DNA of 34,555 bases from Clostridiaceae bacterium (GTDB taxonomy: Bacteria > Bacillota > Clostridia > Acetivibrionales > DUMB01). How positions within the stretch are numbered: the first letter of the stretch is position 1; every line of letters starts with the position of its first letter. Below the pieces are notes generated by a model. It was not told where the DNA came from. It made no database searches and saw nothing but the letters and a program-made list of their open reading frames with translations. The stretch is from the NCBI GenBank assembly GCA_012840535.1, contig DULF01000171.1:1-34555 (forward strand), read 5' to 3'. The position numbers and the translations under genes are program-made. Below, in pieces: positions 23,823 through 31,885 of this stretch.

Positions 23823-24461
23823 TCAAAATTTTTCGTATTTTCCTATAACTTTGCCTACTATATGCACTTCACTTTCGTTGAATTCCTCTCTGTCAAGGAG
23901 GTTGGTATCAGCTTTCAGTATAATGGACCCATCGGTTTTTCCCTTATAATAATACCTTAAAAGAACATGATCTTCAAAGAGGATAATTATAATATCACTG
24001 TCATTTATTTCACAGTCCATGCATACAACCAACAGATCGCCCTGGTTTATTCCGCTTTCTTCCAAGCTTATATCAGGGCATTTAATCATGAAGTACTGGT
24101 TGTCGCCAGGTAATAAAGACGGAGGGAAAGGCTGATATTTAATGATATTGTATATGTTTAACGGGTCATCTATGTTACGCCTGGTTATTTTCTTTATTTG
24201 AGGAATATATTTTGGTTCAGCGTAAAGCATGCTTTCCTGAGATACCAATTGAATAGAGCGCGCCATGCCAACTTGCCTTTTTATGACTCCTTTTTGCTCA
24301 AGACGATTTAAAATACCCTGGACTGCACCGGGGGTTTTTTCCCCTACAAGTTCACCGATTTCCCTTACGGTAGGAGGTATACCATGTGTTTTTATGTAGG
24401 TTTCAATAACGGCATAAACCTTTTTTTGCTTTGATGTTAAGTTACTTAAATGTATTGACAT
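23823..24461 (-). CDS. LexA-like repressor lacking the self-cleavage lysine
   Basis: The 212-residue product has the LexA winged-helix domain at 1-70: LTSKQKKVYAVIETYIKTHG, PPTVREIGELVGEKTPGAVQ and ILNRLEQKGVIKR. The C-terminal S24-like domain (~120-210) keeps the serine in SLEESGINQGDLLVV (Ser132) and DSDIIII. The position of the catalytic lysine, VKR in LexA, reads LLR (Leu167-Leu168-Arg169). No Ala-Gly cleavage site is visible in the linker (71-120). It therefore probably dimerises and binds DNA but does not cleave itself on DNA damage, unlike true LexA. I chose the ATG at 24461 with AAGGTGG just upstream; a GTG nine bases earlier is possible. It is divergent from the cyanophycin operon. 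Confidence 0.85.
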   Translation of the reverse strand: MSIHLSNLTSKQKKVYAVIETYIKTHGIPPTVREIGELVGEKTPGAVQGILNRLEQKGVIKRQVGMARSIQLVSQESMLYAEPKYIPQIKKITRRNIDDPLNIYNIIKYQPFPPSLLPGDNQYFMIKCPDISLEESGINQGDLLVVCMDCEINDSDIIIILFEDHVLLRYYYKGKTDGSIILKADTNLLDREEFNESEVHIVGKVIGKYEKF

Positions 24462-24598
24462 TTTAACCACCTTTCAGTTCTTTGTTGTTTAGCAAGACAA
24501 ATGCTACGTTATTTATATATCTTCCTTTTATATCGTACTTATTTACATCCTACTTAAATTTTTCGCAGTTTATGTTAATAATCAGTGTATAGTTTATC

Positions 24599-24629
24599 AG
24601 ACTTGTAAGTCTTTTTCAAATTATATAAT
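24599..24629 (+). promoter_or_regulatory. Promoter candidate of the cyanophycin operon with an overlapping palindrome
   Basis: TATAAT lies at 24624-24629, with TTGTAA (24603-24608) 15 bases upstream as a short-spaced -35. The -35 lies inside the palindrome AGACTTGTAAGTCT (24599-24612), two perfect six-base arms with a GT centre. A repressor bound there would block this promoter. The LexA-like protein encoded divergently is an obvious but untested candidate. No Bacillus-type SOS box is present. Confidence 0.5.
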
Positions 24630-24652
24630 GTCAATTATGTAAAATCGATACA

Positions 24653-24687
24653 AGGTATTTTTTTCTTTTATTAGGGTTAAAATACCT
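24653..24687 (+). other. Leader hairpin before iadA
   Basis: AGGTATTTT (24653-24661) pairs perfectly with AAAATACCT (24679-24687) over nine base pairs with a 17-base loop. It lies between the promoter candidate and the GTG start at 24719 and would be part of the 5' leader. The stem is A-T rich and may be weak. It could also be a DNA operator half-site pair. Confidence 0.45.
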
Positions 24688-24718
24688 AAGGAAAAATTAT
24701 GAAACTGTAGGAGGCGCT

Positions 24719-25861
24719 GTGTTTAAGCTGCTAAAGGGCGGATATTGCTACAGCCCTGATGATATTGGGATAAAGGATATTTTAGTTGTAGGTGGTAAAA
24801 TTTACATTATTGAAAAAAATATACCATATGACTTTGTAAAGGATTTGGAAATAATTGATTGCAATAGGAAGATTGTATGTCCTGGATTTATTGACCAGCA
24901 TGCCCATATTATCGGAGGAGGCGGGGAAGAAGGCGCTAAAAGCTACATACCCGAATTGACACTTGGCGATATAATAAGCGCAGGTGTTACAACGGTAGTA
25001 GGTCTGCTGGGGTTTGACGCAGTAGCAAGAAGCATGACGGCTCTTTTGTCAAAGGCCCGTTCATTGCAGTATGAGGGCCTGAACACCTACATTTATACAG
25101 GCAACTATTCGGTTCCTCCTGTTACTCTCACAGGTAGCATACTGTCAGATATCGTATTTGTGGATAAAATCATCGGCGTAGGCGAAATTGCCATAGCTGA
25201 TTACAGGTCATCATATCCCGGTGTGGATGATTTGAAAAAAATTGCCGCTGAAGCATTAAAGGGTGGTATGTTAAGCGGAAAAGCAGGGGTTGTCCATATA
25301 CACGTAGGAGAAGGTAAAGAAGGGCTGTCAGTTCTTTTTAACCTAATAGATAAAACTGACTTTCCTGTAAATATGTTTGTACCTACTCATATAAACAGAA
25401 ATAAAGCCCTCTTTAAGCAGGGAATGGAGTTTGCCAAAAAAGGTGGAAATATAGACCTTACGGCGGGGGAAAGCAGCGATAGCGGATTGAGTGTGCCGGA
25501 TGCAATTCATCTTTTGCTGCAAAACGGAATCAATATTGAAAAAATAACGGTTTCTTCCGACGGGAACGGCAGCAGGCCTGCACAGGGAGAAAACCGCGAA
25601 AACGCTGCAGGCAAGGTTTTGCAGTTGTTCAACGATATAAGAGAATGTGTGTTAAGCAAAAATATTGGTTTCGAAACAGCAATTAAGACTGTTACATCAA
25701 ATGTGGCAAAAGTGCTGAAAATATATCCTCAGAAGGGCGCCATACTAAGTGGAAGCGACGCTGATATTCTTGTTCTGGACAAAGGCGGCTTGAATGTGGA
25801 TAAAGTTTTAATAAATGGTTTTGTTATGGTCGACGGGGGAAAAGTATTGAAGGGAGGGTAG
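24719..25861 (+). CDS. iadA: Isoaspartyl (beta-aspartyl) dipeptidase
   Basis: IadA is a metal-dependent amidohydrolase that splits beta-aspartyl dipeptides. Here the natural substrate is probably beta-Asp-Arg released from cyanophycin. The 380-residue product shows GFIDQHAHIIGGGGEEG with the metal ligands His61 and His63. It also has GVVHIHVGEGKEG and PTHINRN for the second metal site, and SSDGNGSRP with the catalytic Asp. The C-terminal strand set (SGSDADILVLDKGGLNVDKV) is the usual composite domain. It starts at GTG with TAGGAGG four bases upstream. It heads a run with cyanophycinase and cyanophycin synthetase, which gives its role. Confidence 0.95.
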   Translation: MFKLLKGGYCYSPDDIGIKDILVVGGKIYIIEKNIPYDFVKDLEIIDCNRKIVCPGFIDQHAHIIGGGGEEGAKSYIPELTLGDIISAGVTTVVGLLGFDAVARSMTALLSKARSLQYEGLNTYIYTGNYSVPPVTLTGSILSDIVFVDKIIGVGEIAIADYRSSYPGVDDLKKIAAEALKGGMLSGKAGVVHIHVGEGKEGLSVLFNLIDKTDFPVNMFVPTHINRNKALFKQGMEFAKKGGNIDLTAGESSDSGLSVPDAIHLLLQNGINIEKITVSSDGNGSRPAQGENRENAAGKVLQLFNDIRECVLSKNIGFETAIKTVTSNVAKVLKIYPQKGAILSGSDADILVLDKGGLNVDKVLINGFVMVDGGKVLKGG

Positions 25862-25943
25862 AACTATCTTGAATAATAAATAATTGAATACCCCAATACA
25901 AATATGACAATAATAAAATAATAAAACATGGTGGTGATTGATT

Positions 25944-26216
25944 ATGGATGAGGAAAACAGAACAGGCAGCAATGAAGTGGCATTGAAAAGAAATAATACA
26001 ATTCTTCTTGTAATAGGATGGATTTCAGCAATAATATCCTTATTTATTTATCCTTTCATTTTCGGAGTAATCGGAGTAATTGCAGGAATCCTTTCAACCA
26101 AAGGAGGAAGCAAAGCAGGACTTTCACTGATTGTCGCCAGCATTATTCTGATGGGTATAGGCATGATATTCGGCGGAGTGATTTTAAATTATACAAGACA
26201 TTTGCTTGGTATATAA
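25944..26216 (+). CDS. Small two-helix membrane protein of the cyanophycin locus
   Basis: The 90-residue product has a charged cytoplasmic start (MDEENRTGSNEVALKR) and two or three hydrophobic stretches. ILLVIGWISAIISLFIYPFI and FGVIGVIAGILS may form one bent or two helices, a GGSKAG turn follows, then LIVASIILMGIGMIFGGVIL. This layout is DUF4190-like, but the domain call is unverified. I chose the ATG at 25944 with GGTGGTGAT just upstream; a TTG at 25938 is unlikely. It lies 82 bases after iadA and is followed by a terminator-like hairpin before cphB. No function is known to me. Confidence 0.75.
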   Translation: MDEENRTGSNEVALKRNNTILLVIGWISAIISLFIYPFIFGVIGVIAGILSTKGGSKAGLSLIVASIILMGIGMIFGGVILNYTRHLLGI

Positions 26217-26227
26217 TTTTTGACAAT

Positions 26228-26259
26228 GCAAGGGGAAGAAGGTTACTCCTTGCTTTTTT
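26228..26259 (+). terminator. Intrinsic terminator inside the cyanophycin locus
   Basis: GCAAGG (26228-26233) pairs with CCTTGC (26248-26253), and two more pairs can form inside, one of them G-U. TTTTTT follows directly. It would partly or fully end transcription after the small membrane protein and before cphB. cphB may then depend on read-through or on a promoter I cannot see. Confidence 0.65.
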
Positions 26260-26301
26260 GCTGCCAAAGAAATTAATTCATATTGGACATGGAGGTTATT
26301 C

Positions 26302-27111
26302 ATGACGCAAGAAGTAAAAGGCAGCCTTATAATTATTGGCGGGGCAGAGGACAAATACGGGGAAAGCAAGATTTTAAAGCACATTGTAAATGTCACCGGC
26401 GGAAAGGAAGCAAGGCTGGTTGTGCTTACTACAGCTACGGAAAAGCCGGAAAGCGTAGGCAGCGAATACAAAAAGATATTCGAAAAACTGGGAGCAAAAC
26501 AGACTGAAATATTAAATGTAAATACCAGGGATGATGCTAATAATGAAGATAACGCCGAGAAGATAAGGAATTCTACGGGCATTTTTTTTACAGGCGGAGA
26601 TCAGCTTAGAATAACAAGCATTTTAGGGGGAACCAAGGTTTACGCGGCCATGCAGGCGGCATATAACGAGGGCACTGTTATTGCCGGTACAAGCGCAGGA
26701 GCGTCGGCTATGAGCAACAACATGATAGTTGACGGAAACAGCTATGATTCTGCAAGGAAATGTACGCTTAAAATGGCGCCCGGCCTGGGTCTGCTCCAGG
26801 ATGCCATTATTGATCAGCATTTTGCCCAAAGAGGCAGAATAGGAAGACTTCTATGCGGAGTAGCAGAAAACCCGTATATGCTTGGTATAGGAATTGACGA
26901 GGATACTGCTATACAGGTCCATCCTGATGCACATTTTGAAGTAATCGGAACAAATGCGGTTACAGTTATTGACGGCACGTCAATAATAAGTTCCAATGTA
27001 TCAGAATCAAAGCCCGATGAGATTCTGGCTATAAACAATGTAACAGTTCACATTCTTCCTGAGGGCTATGGATTTGATATGAAAAGCAGAAAGGTTATGC
27101 GTTTGCATTAG
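26302..27111 (+). CDS. cphB: Cyanophycinase
   Basis: Cyanophycinase is a serine peptidase (S51 family) that cuts the Asp-Arg polymer cyanophycin to beta-Asp-Arg dipeptides. The 269-residue length is typical. Signatures are IIGGAEDK (10-17), GIFFTGGDQLRI (93-104), the nucleophile elbow GTSAGASAMS (129-138, Ser131), DQHFAQRGRIGRL (171-183) and GIGIDEDTAI. No signal peptide is present, so it acts in the cytoplasm on stored polymer. ATGGAGGT precedes the ATG. The stop is 15 bases before cphA, so synthesis and breakdown enzymes are made together. Confidence 0.97.
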   Translation: MTQEVKGSLIIIGGAEDKYGESKILKHIVNVTGGKEARLVVLTTATEKPESVGSEYKKIFEKLGAKQTEILNVNTRDDANNEDNAEKIRNSTGIFFTGGDQLRITSILGGTKVYAAMQAAYNEGTVIAGTSAGASAMSNNMIVDGNSYDSARKCTLKMAPGLGLLQDAIIDQHFAQRGRIGRLLCGVAENPYMLGIGIDEDTAIQVHPDAHFEVIGTNAVTVIDGTSIISSNVSESKPDEILAINNVTVHILPEGYGFDMKSRKVMRLH

Positions 27112-27126
27112 ACTGGAGGGTAATGT

Positions 27127-29778
27127 GTGCAAATATATAGTATACAAAGCTTTACAGGTAAGAACATATATAGTCACAAACCTGTAATAAAAATGATAAT
27201 TGACGTTGAGGATATGCATAATACACCAACAAAAGATATTGACGGATTTAACGGCAAACTTGTCAATATGTTTCCAGGGCTGAAAAAACATTATTGCTCG
27301 CTTGGAGTTGAAGGCGGTTTTGCAAAGAGGCTTGAAGAAGGCACTTACGCCGCTCATGTAATTGAACACCTTGTTCTTGAGCTTCAAAGCATAATTGGTT
27401 ATGATGTATATTTCGGTAGGACACGTTTATTAAAAGAGCCGTCCACTTATTATATCGTATATGAATATATGAACGAAAAGGTCGGTATTGAATGTGGAAG
27501 AGCGGCGGCAAATATAATTGACAGCCTTATCAGGGGAAAAGAAATTGATGTTGGTACTGTAATTAATGATTTGAAAAAGACTGCGGTTGAATCAGAAATG
27601 GGACCTAGCACCAGGGCAATATACGAAGAAGCGAAGAAAAGGGGAATTCCGGTTGTACGTCTCGGTAATGACAGCTTAATACAACTTGGCTATGGAAAAT
27701 ATTCAAGGCTAATAGAAGCGTCTCTGACTGATGCGGCACGCTGTATTTCCGTGGATATTGCGGGAAACAAGCAACTGACAAAGCAGATTCTTATGGACAA
27801 CGATATACCGGTCCCATATGGGGATATTGCTTACACTGAGCAATCAGCAATCGCTCTTGCGGAATATATAGGATACCCTGTAGTAGTAAAGCCGTATGAC
27901 GGGAACCAGGGGAAAGGGGTAGCATTAAACCTTTCAACCAGGGAACAGGTCAGGGAGGCTTTTACTGAAGCCATAAAGTTCAGTAAGGCCGTTATTGTTG
28001 AAAAATACATAAAGGGAAGGGATTATAGGGTTCTGGTTGTTGGAGATAAGGTGTCCGCGGTTTCCGAGAGAAGACCCCCGTGTGTTATAGGTGACGGTAT
28101 CCATACAATTAAGGAACTGGTGGAAGCGGAAAATAATAATGACTTGCGTGGAGAAGACCATGAAAAGCCTCTTACAAAGATCCATCTGGATAGCGTAGCA
28201 AGGCTTTCGCTTTCGCGCAGGGGAATTGATGAAAACTATATTCCAGCACCGAATGAGGAAGTTTACCTGAGAGATAACGGAAACTTAAGCACAGGAGGGA
28301 CCGCAAGGGATTGCAGCAGGGACATTCATCCATATAACGCTTACCTTGCAGTAAAGGCTGCAAAATTAATAGGCCTTGATATAGCAGGAGTTGACATAAC
28401 GGCGGAAGATATATCAGTGCCTATTTGCGGCGGAAGCGGGGCTGTAATCGAAGTCAATGCCGCGCCGGGGTTGAGAATGCATCTTTATCCTACGGAGGGC
28501 CAGGCCAATAATGTTGCCGCTAATATACTCGACATGATGTTCCCGGAGGGCAGTCCTTGCAGCATACCAATAGTTTCAATAACGGGCACAAACGGAAAAA
28601 CCACCACTGCCAGGCTGGTACGGCATGTCCTTATGCTGACCGGCAAAAAAGTGGGAATGACTTCAACAAGTGGCATTTATATAGGAAATGAATGTATACA
28701 AAAGGGTGATTGTACAGGACCGGTAAGCGCAAGGTTGGTGCTTTCAAATAAAGAAGTTGAAGCAGCTGTTCTTGAGACTGCACGCGGGGGAATTATAAGA
28801 AAGGGGCTGGGTTATGAAGAGGCGGATGTTGGCGTAATAACCAACATAACCGAGGATCATCTGGGTATTGATGGTATAAACACGCTTGAGGATCTGGCTT
28901 TTGTGAAATCCCTGGTTATTGAAGCTGTCAAGCCGGATGGATATGCTGTCCTGAATGCTGATGATGAAATGACCAACTGGGTTATCAGAAGAGCCTCGTG
29001 CAATATTATTTTGTTCTCAAAAAACAGGAACAACCTTTTAGTTCTGGAACACATTAGAAGGGGAGGAAAAGCTGTTTATATTGACAAGAATACAATATTC
29101 ATACATGAAAACGGGAATGACATCCCTCTAATTGCTGTAGGTGATATACCAATTACAGCCAGAGGTATTTTAAAATGCAATGTGGAGAACTCGTTAGCTG
29201 CCATATCGGCTTTGTATTCTTTGAATGTGCCTGTTGAAATAATACGGAAGGGCCTGAAAACATTTAAGCCTGATTTGCGGACAAACCCCGGCAGGTTTAA
29301 TATTTTTGACATGGGAGATTTCAAAGTAATGCTCGATTACGGACATAACCCTGCAGGATACAGGGCTGTTGTGGACTACGTAAAAAAGATAAAAGCCTCA
29401 AGACTCGTTGGCATCATTGGGATACCAGGGGACAGGATGGACAAACATATAGAGGAAGTGGGCGAATTATGCGGCAAGGTATTTTCCAAAGTATATATAA
29501 AAGAAGATGATGACCTAAGGGGCAGGAGTTCTGGTGAAGTAGCTGGTATTTTATACAACGCGCTTATAAGGGGAGGAATGGGAAAGGAATGTATAGAGAT
29601 CATTTATTCCGAACAGAAAGCTCTTGAAACGGCTTTACATGATGCCCAGCCCGGCGATTTGGTGGTTATGTTCTACGAGAAATTCGAGCCCGCACTTGAA
29701 ATAGTGGAAAGATTTAAGGAGGAGATTGAAAAAAATCCCCCGCACAGCCGCGTTAAATTAAAGGAGACAGCGGGGTGA
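27127..29778 (+). CDS. cphA: Cyanophycin synthetase
   Basis: CphA builds cyanophycin, a poly-aspartate chain with arginine on the side chains, using ATP for each addition. The 883-residue product has the family N-terminal domain to ~160. An ATP-grasp domain follows at about 215-470 (PVVVKPYDGNQGKGVALN; GSGAVIEVNAAPGLRMHLYP). A Mur-ligase-like domain from ~480 has GTNGKTT at 487-493, TNITEDHLGIDG and DYGHNPAGYRAV. The length matches typical CphA (~870-900). The start is GTG with GGAGGGT seven bases upstream; a nearby ATG is out of frame. It ends the locus and is followed by a long inverted-repeat element. Confidence 0.97.
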   Translation: MQIYSIQSFTGKNIYSHKPVIKMIIDVEDMHNTPTKDIDGFNGKLVNMFPGLKKHYCSLGVEGGFAKRLEEGTYAAHVIEHLVLELQSIIGYDVYFGRTRLLKEPSTYYIVYEYMNEKVGIECGRAAANIIDSLIRGKEIDVGTVINDLKKTAVESEMGPSTRAIYEEAKKRGIPVVRLGNDSLIQLGYGKYSRLIEASLTDAARCISVDIAGNKQLTKQILMDNDIPVPYGDIAYTEQSAIALAEYIGYPVVVKPYDGNQGKGVALNLSTREQVREAFTEAIKFSKAVIVEKYIKGRDYRVLVVGDKVSAVSERRPPCVIGDGIHTIKELVEAENNNDLRGEDHEKPLTKIHLDSVARLSLSRRGIDENYIPAPNEEVYLRDNGNLSTGGTARDCSRDIHPYNAYLAVKAAKLIGLDIAGVDITAEDISVPICGGSGAVIEVNAAPGLRMHLYPTEGQANNVAANILDMMFPEGSPCSIPIVSITGTNGKTTTARLVRHVLMLTGKKVGMTSTSGIYIGNECIQKGDCTGPVSARLVLSNKEVEAAVLETARGGIIRKGLGYEEADVGVITNITEDHLGIDGINTLEDLAFVKSLVIEAVKPDGYAVLNADDEMTNWVIRRASCNIILFSKNRNNLLVLEHIRRGGKAVYIDKNTIFIHENGNDIPLIAVGDIPITARGILKCNVENSLAAISALYSLNVPVEIIRKGLKTFKPDLRTNPGRFNIFDMGDFKVMLDYGHNPAGYRAVVDYVKKIKASRLVGIIGIPGDRMDKHIEEVGELCGKVFSKVYIKEDDDLRGRSSGEVAGILYNALIRGGMGKECIEIIYSEQKALETALHDAQPGDLVVMFYEKFEPALEIVERFKEEIEKNPPHSRVKLKETAG

Positions 29779-29780
29779 AA

Positions 29781-29878
29781 GGAAGGGGACAGAAACAAAG
29801 GCAGGGGGGCAGTCCTGCTATTATATTAAAATTTTGCAGTGCTGTCCCCCTATACACAACAGAGACTGTTTCCTTTCC
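29781..29878. repeat. Nested inverted-repeat element after cphA (MITE- or REP-like)
   Basis: Outer arms GGAAGGGGACAG (29781-29792) and CTGTTTCCTTTCC (29866-29878) pair over 12 bases with one bulge and two G-U pairs. Inner arms GGGGGGCAG (29804-29812) and CTGTCCCCC (29842-29850) pair over nine bases. CTGC/GCAG extends the stem further inside. The ~98-base unit is G-rich on one side and C-rich on the other, unlike the AT-rich surroundings. It starts two bases after the cphA stop. It may be a mobile intergenic repeat that also serves as a terminator for cphA and for the converging AraC gene. Confidence 0.6.
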
Positions 29879-29923
29879 TGGTTTTTACTCCACTATGGAA
29901 AGACTATAAATGTTAAAACAACG

Positions 29924-30796
29924 CTAAGAATGGCCTAAATCTACTGGTGTCAATTTTTGAAAACGGTATTCTTTTGGAGTAACACCATACGCGGATTTAA
30001 AACTTTGATAGAAATAACTTAGATTACCAAAGCCTGAATCATAACATATATCAACAATTTTCCTGTTTGTGTTTGCTAACTGGTTAGCAGCATAATTCAG
30101 ACGAAGACGGTTGATATACTGTGTTGGCGTAGTTCCCAGATACTTTTTAAAAGAACGGCTTAAATGTTCCCGTGATACGGGTGACAGATCAAAAAGCCTC
30201 TCAAGTCCAAGTACAAAATTATCTTTTAGTGATATTTGCCTGCATAGTTCTGTAAGCCAGGGAGGAAGGTTTTCGCCCTGGACCGGATTCATAATTCCGA
30301 TGAAATGAAATACAAGTTCAATTAAAAGTTGCTTTAAAGTTGCGACCCTACGGCTTTCTTCTTCCTGATGCAAGGAAAAAACAGCCTCGAAACGTTTTAC
30401 GAAACTCTGCATTTCCGTCTGTTGGATTGATGCAATGGGTGGGAGTTTATCTTCCAATAGCCGTTTAACACCAGAACTGTTCCCGAGAAATCTCAAGAGA
30501 TCTTCCATTATTTGCGTGGAAACCCACAGACGTACAAGACCGCAATTTTCCTCACCCAACTGCCTATACTGGTGAAAGTCATCCGGCCGGATAAAAATAA
30601 TAGTGTTGCTGGGAATTTCTATTACTTTATTGTTTACTTCGTGCAAAAGCCTTCCTGAATATATAAGAAAAATTTCATAGTAGGTATGTCTATGCAAAAC
30701 CACTTTATAGTTAATTCTGCTGATGACAGAGTGCAGTATAGCATCTGATGGATCTTCATAATCTGTAATACGGTATCTTTCATAACAATCCTGCAT
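29924..30796 (-). CDS. AraC family transcriptional regulator of the adjacent sugar genes
   Basis: The 290-residue product has a cupin-type sensor domain (LHRHTYYEIFLIYSGRLLHE, then IEIPSNTIIFIRPDDFHQY) and a C-terminal AraC helix-turn-helix pair. The DNA-binding half has SPVSREHLSRSFKKYLGTTP, QYINRLRLNYAANQLANTN and DICYDSGFGNLSYFYQSFKS. The sensor pattern recalls ChbR/MelR-like sugar regulators. I chose the ATG at 30796, because GGAGAAAG lies nine bases upstream. The ATG at 30811 has no ribosome site and itself overlaps that GGAG. It is divergent from the isomerase/dehydrogenase genes and shares a 138-base control region with them. Confidence 0.9.
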   Translation of the reverse strand: MQDCYERYRITDYEDPSDAILHSVISRINYKVVLHRHTYYEIFLIYSGRLLHEVNNKVIEIPSNTIIFIRPDDFHQYRQLGEENCGLVRLWVSTQIMEDLLRFLGNSSGVKRLLEDKLPPIASIQQTEMQSFVKRFEAVFSLHQEEESRRVATLKQLLIELVFHFIGIMNPVQGENLPPWLTELCRQISLKDNFVLGLERLFDLSPVSREHLSRSFKKYLGTTPTQYINRLRLNYAANQLANTNRKIVDICYDSGFGNLSYFYQSFKSAYGVTPKEYRFQKLTPVDLGHS

Positions 30797-30821
30797 AGTA
30801 ACTTTCTCCATTTCCGATATG

Positions 30822-30849
30822 TATTAAGATATAATTATTAAGATACAAT
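30822..30849. promoter_or_regulatory. Tandem 14-base direct repeat, probable AraC operator
   Basis: TATTAAGATATAAT (30822-30835) and TATTAAGATACAAT (30836-30849) are adjacent and identical at 13 of 14 positions. AraC-family proteins typically bind such direct repeats. It lies just upstream of the AraC gene and ~70 bases before a -10-like TATAAA (30919-30924) of the divergent operon. That -10 has no -35, as expected for an activator-dependent promoter. Confidence 0.6.
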
Positions 30850-30949
30850 ATCACTGTAGCATAAAAATAGAATCATTACAACAGAAGAAAAGCAAAGCAA
30901 CTAAAGGTAAAATAGAGATATAAAATTAATTCAAAAGGAGAAATGGAAA

Positions 30950-31861
30950 ATGAACGAACCAATTTACAAATATATGAAACCAGGGCTGATTCATTTCATG
31001 GCATATCCGGCAACAATGAAAGGAGAAGGCCCGATTGTTGAAACGGTGCGAAAAATAGTTACCGATGAGTATTTTAGTGCAATTGAAATTACCTGGATCA
31101 AGGATCCTGAAGTGAGAGCGCAGGTAAAAAAGATGCTTGATTCCTCACATATGACAGTAGCTTACGGAGGACAGCCCCGTTTGCTGACTACAGGCCTCAA
31201 TATCAATGACTTGAACGAAGAAGGCAGGTTAAAAGCTCTGCAGACCTTGAAGGACGGAATTGATGAAGCTTATGAGATGGGTGCTGTAGGCTTTGCATTT
31301 CTCAGTGGGAAATATGAAGAGAACAGGAAAGAAGAAGCGTATCATGCTTTGTTAAAATCTACCAAAGAGCTTTGTGGATATGCCAAATCCAAGGGGAATA
31401 TGAGAGTTGTTTTGGAAATATTTGACTATGACATTGACAAAAAAAGCCTTATAGGTCCCGCTACATTGGCTAAAAGGTTTGCTGAGGACGTCAGGTCAGA
31501 ATATGATAATTTCGGCTTAATGGTGGACTTAAGCCATATTCCCATGATTCGTGAAACCTGCGAAGAAGCCATCCTGCCTATTAAAGACTATCTGGTTCAC
31601 GCACACATGGGAAACACCGTTATTAAAGATCCCAGCTGTGTAGCTTATGGGGATACCCACCCCCGCTTCGGCTTCCCGAATGGGGAAAATGATGTGGATG
31701 AGCTGGTAGAGTTTCTGCGTGTACTGTTGAAGGTTGGTTACCTTAACACGGAAAATCCTCCAGTCCTGAGCTTTGAAGTAAAGCCTTGGGGAGACGAGGA
31801 TCCTGATATTGTAATAGCTAATGCTAAAAGGGTTTTGAATTTGGCATGGAGTAGAGTTTAG
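30950..31861 (+). CDS. Xylose isomerase-like TIM-barrel sugar isomerase/epimerase
   Basis: The 303-residue product fits the AP endonuclease family 2/xylose isomerase-like TIM-barrel group, which contains sugar and sugar-acid isomerases and epimerases. Probable metal ligands stand at the strand ends: Glu156 in VVLEIFDYD, Asp193 in LMVDLSHIP, His219 in VHAHMGN and Glu276 in SFEVKPW. There is no signal peptide. AAAGGAGA precedes the ATG. A 2-hydroxyacid dehydrogenase gene follows after 24 bases and an ABC sugar-binding gene comes next, so it probably acts early in catabolism of an imported sugar or sugar acid. The substrate is unknown. Confidence 0.87.
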   Translation: MNEPIYKYMKPGLIHFMAYPATMKGEGPIVETVRKIVTDEYFSAIEITWIKDPEVRAQVKKMLDSSHMTVAYGGQPRLLTTGLNINDLNEEGRLKALQTLKDGIDEAYEMGAVGFAFLSGKYEENRKEEAYHALLKSTKELCGYAKSKGNMRVVLEIFDYDIDKKSLIGPATLAKRFAEDVRSEYDNFGLMVDLSHIPMIRETCEEAILPIKDYLVHAHMGNTVIKDPSCVAYGDTHPRFGFPNGENDVDELVEFLRVLLKVGYLNTENPPVLSFEVKPWGDEDPDIVIANAKRVLNLAWSRV

Positions 31862-31885
31862 TTAAATAGAAGGAGGGGTTATAAG

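Noticed and set aside
24471-24718. SOS box for the LexA-like gene
   Set aside because: No CGAAC-N4-GTTCG or similar match is present in the divergent region.
29781-29878. Insertion sequence remnant
   Set aside because: No transposase coding or target duplication is visible, so only a short repeat element is claimed.
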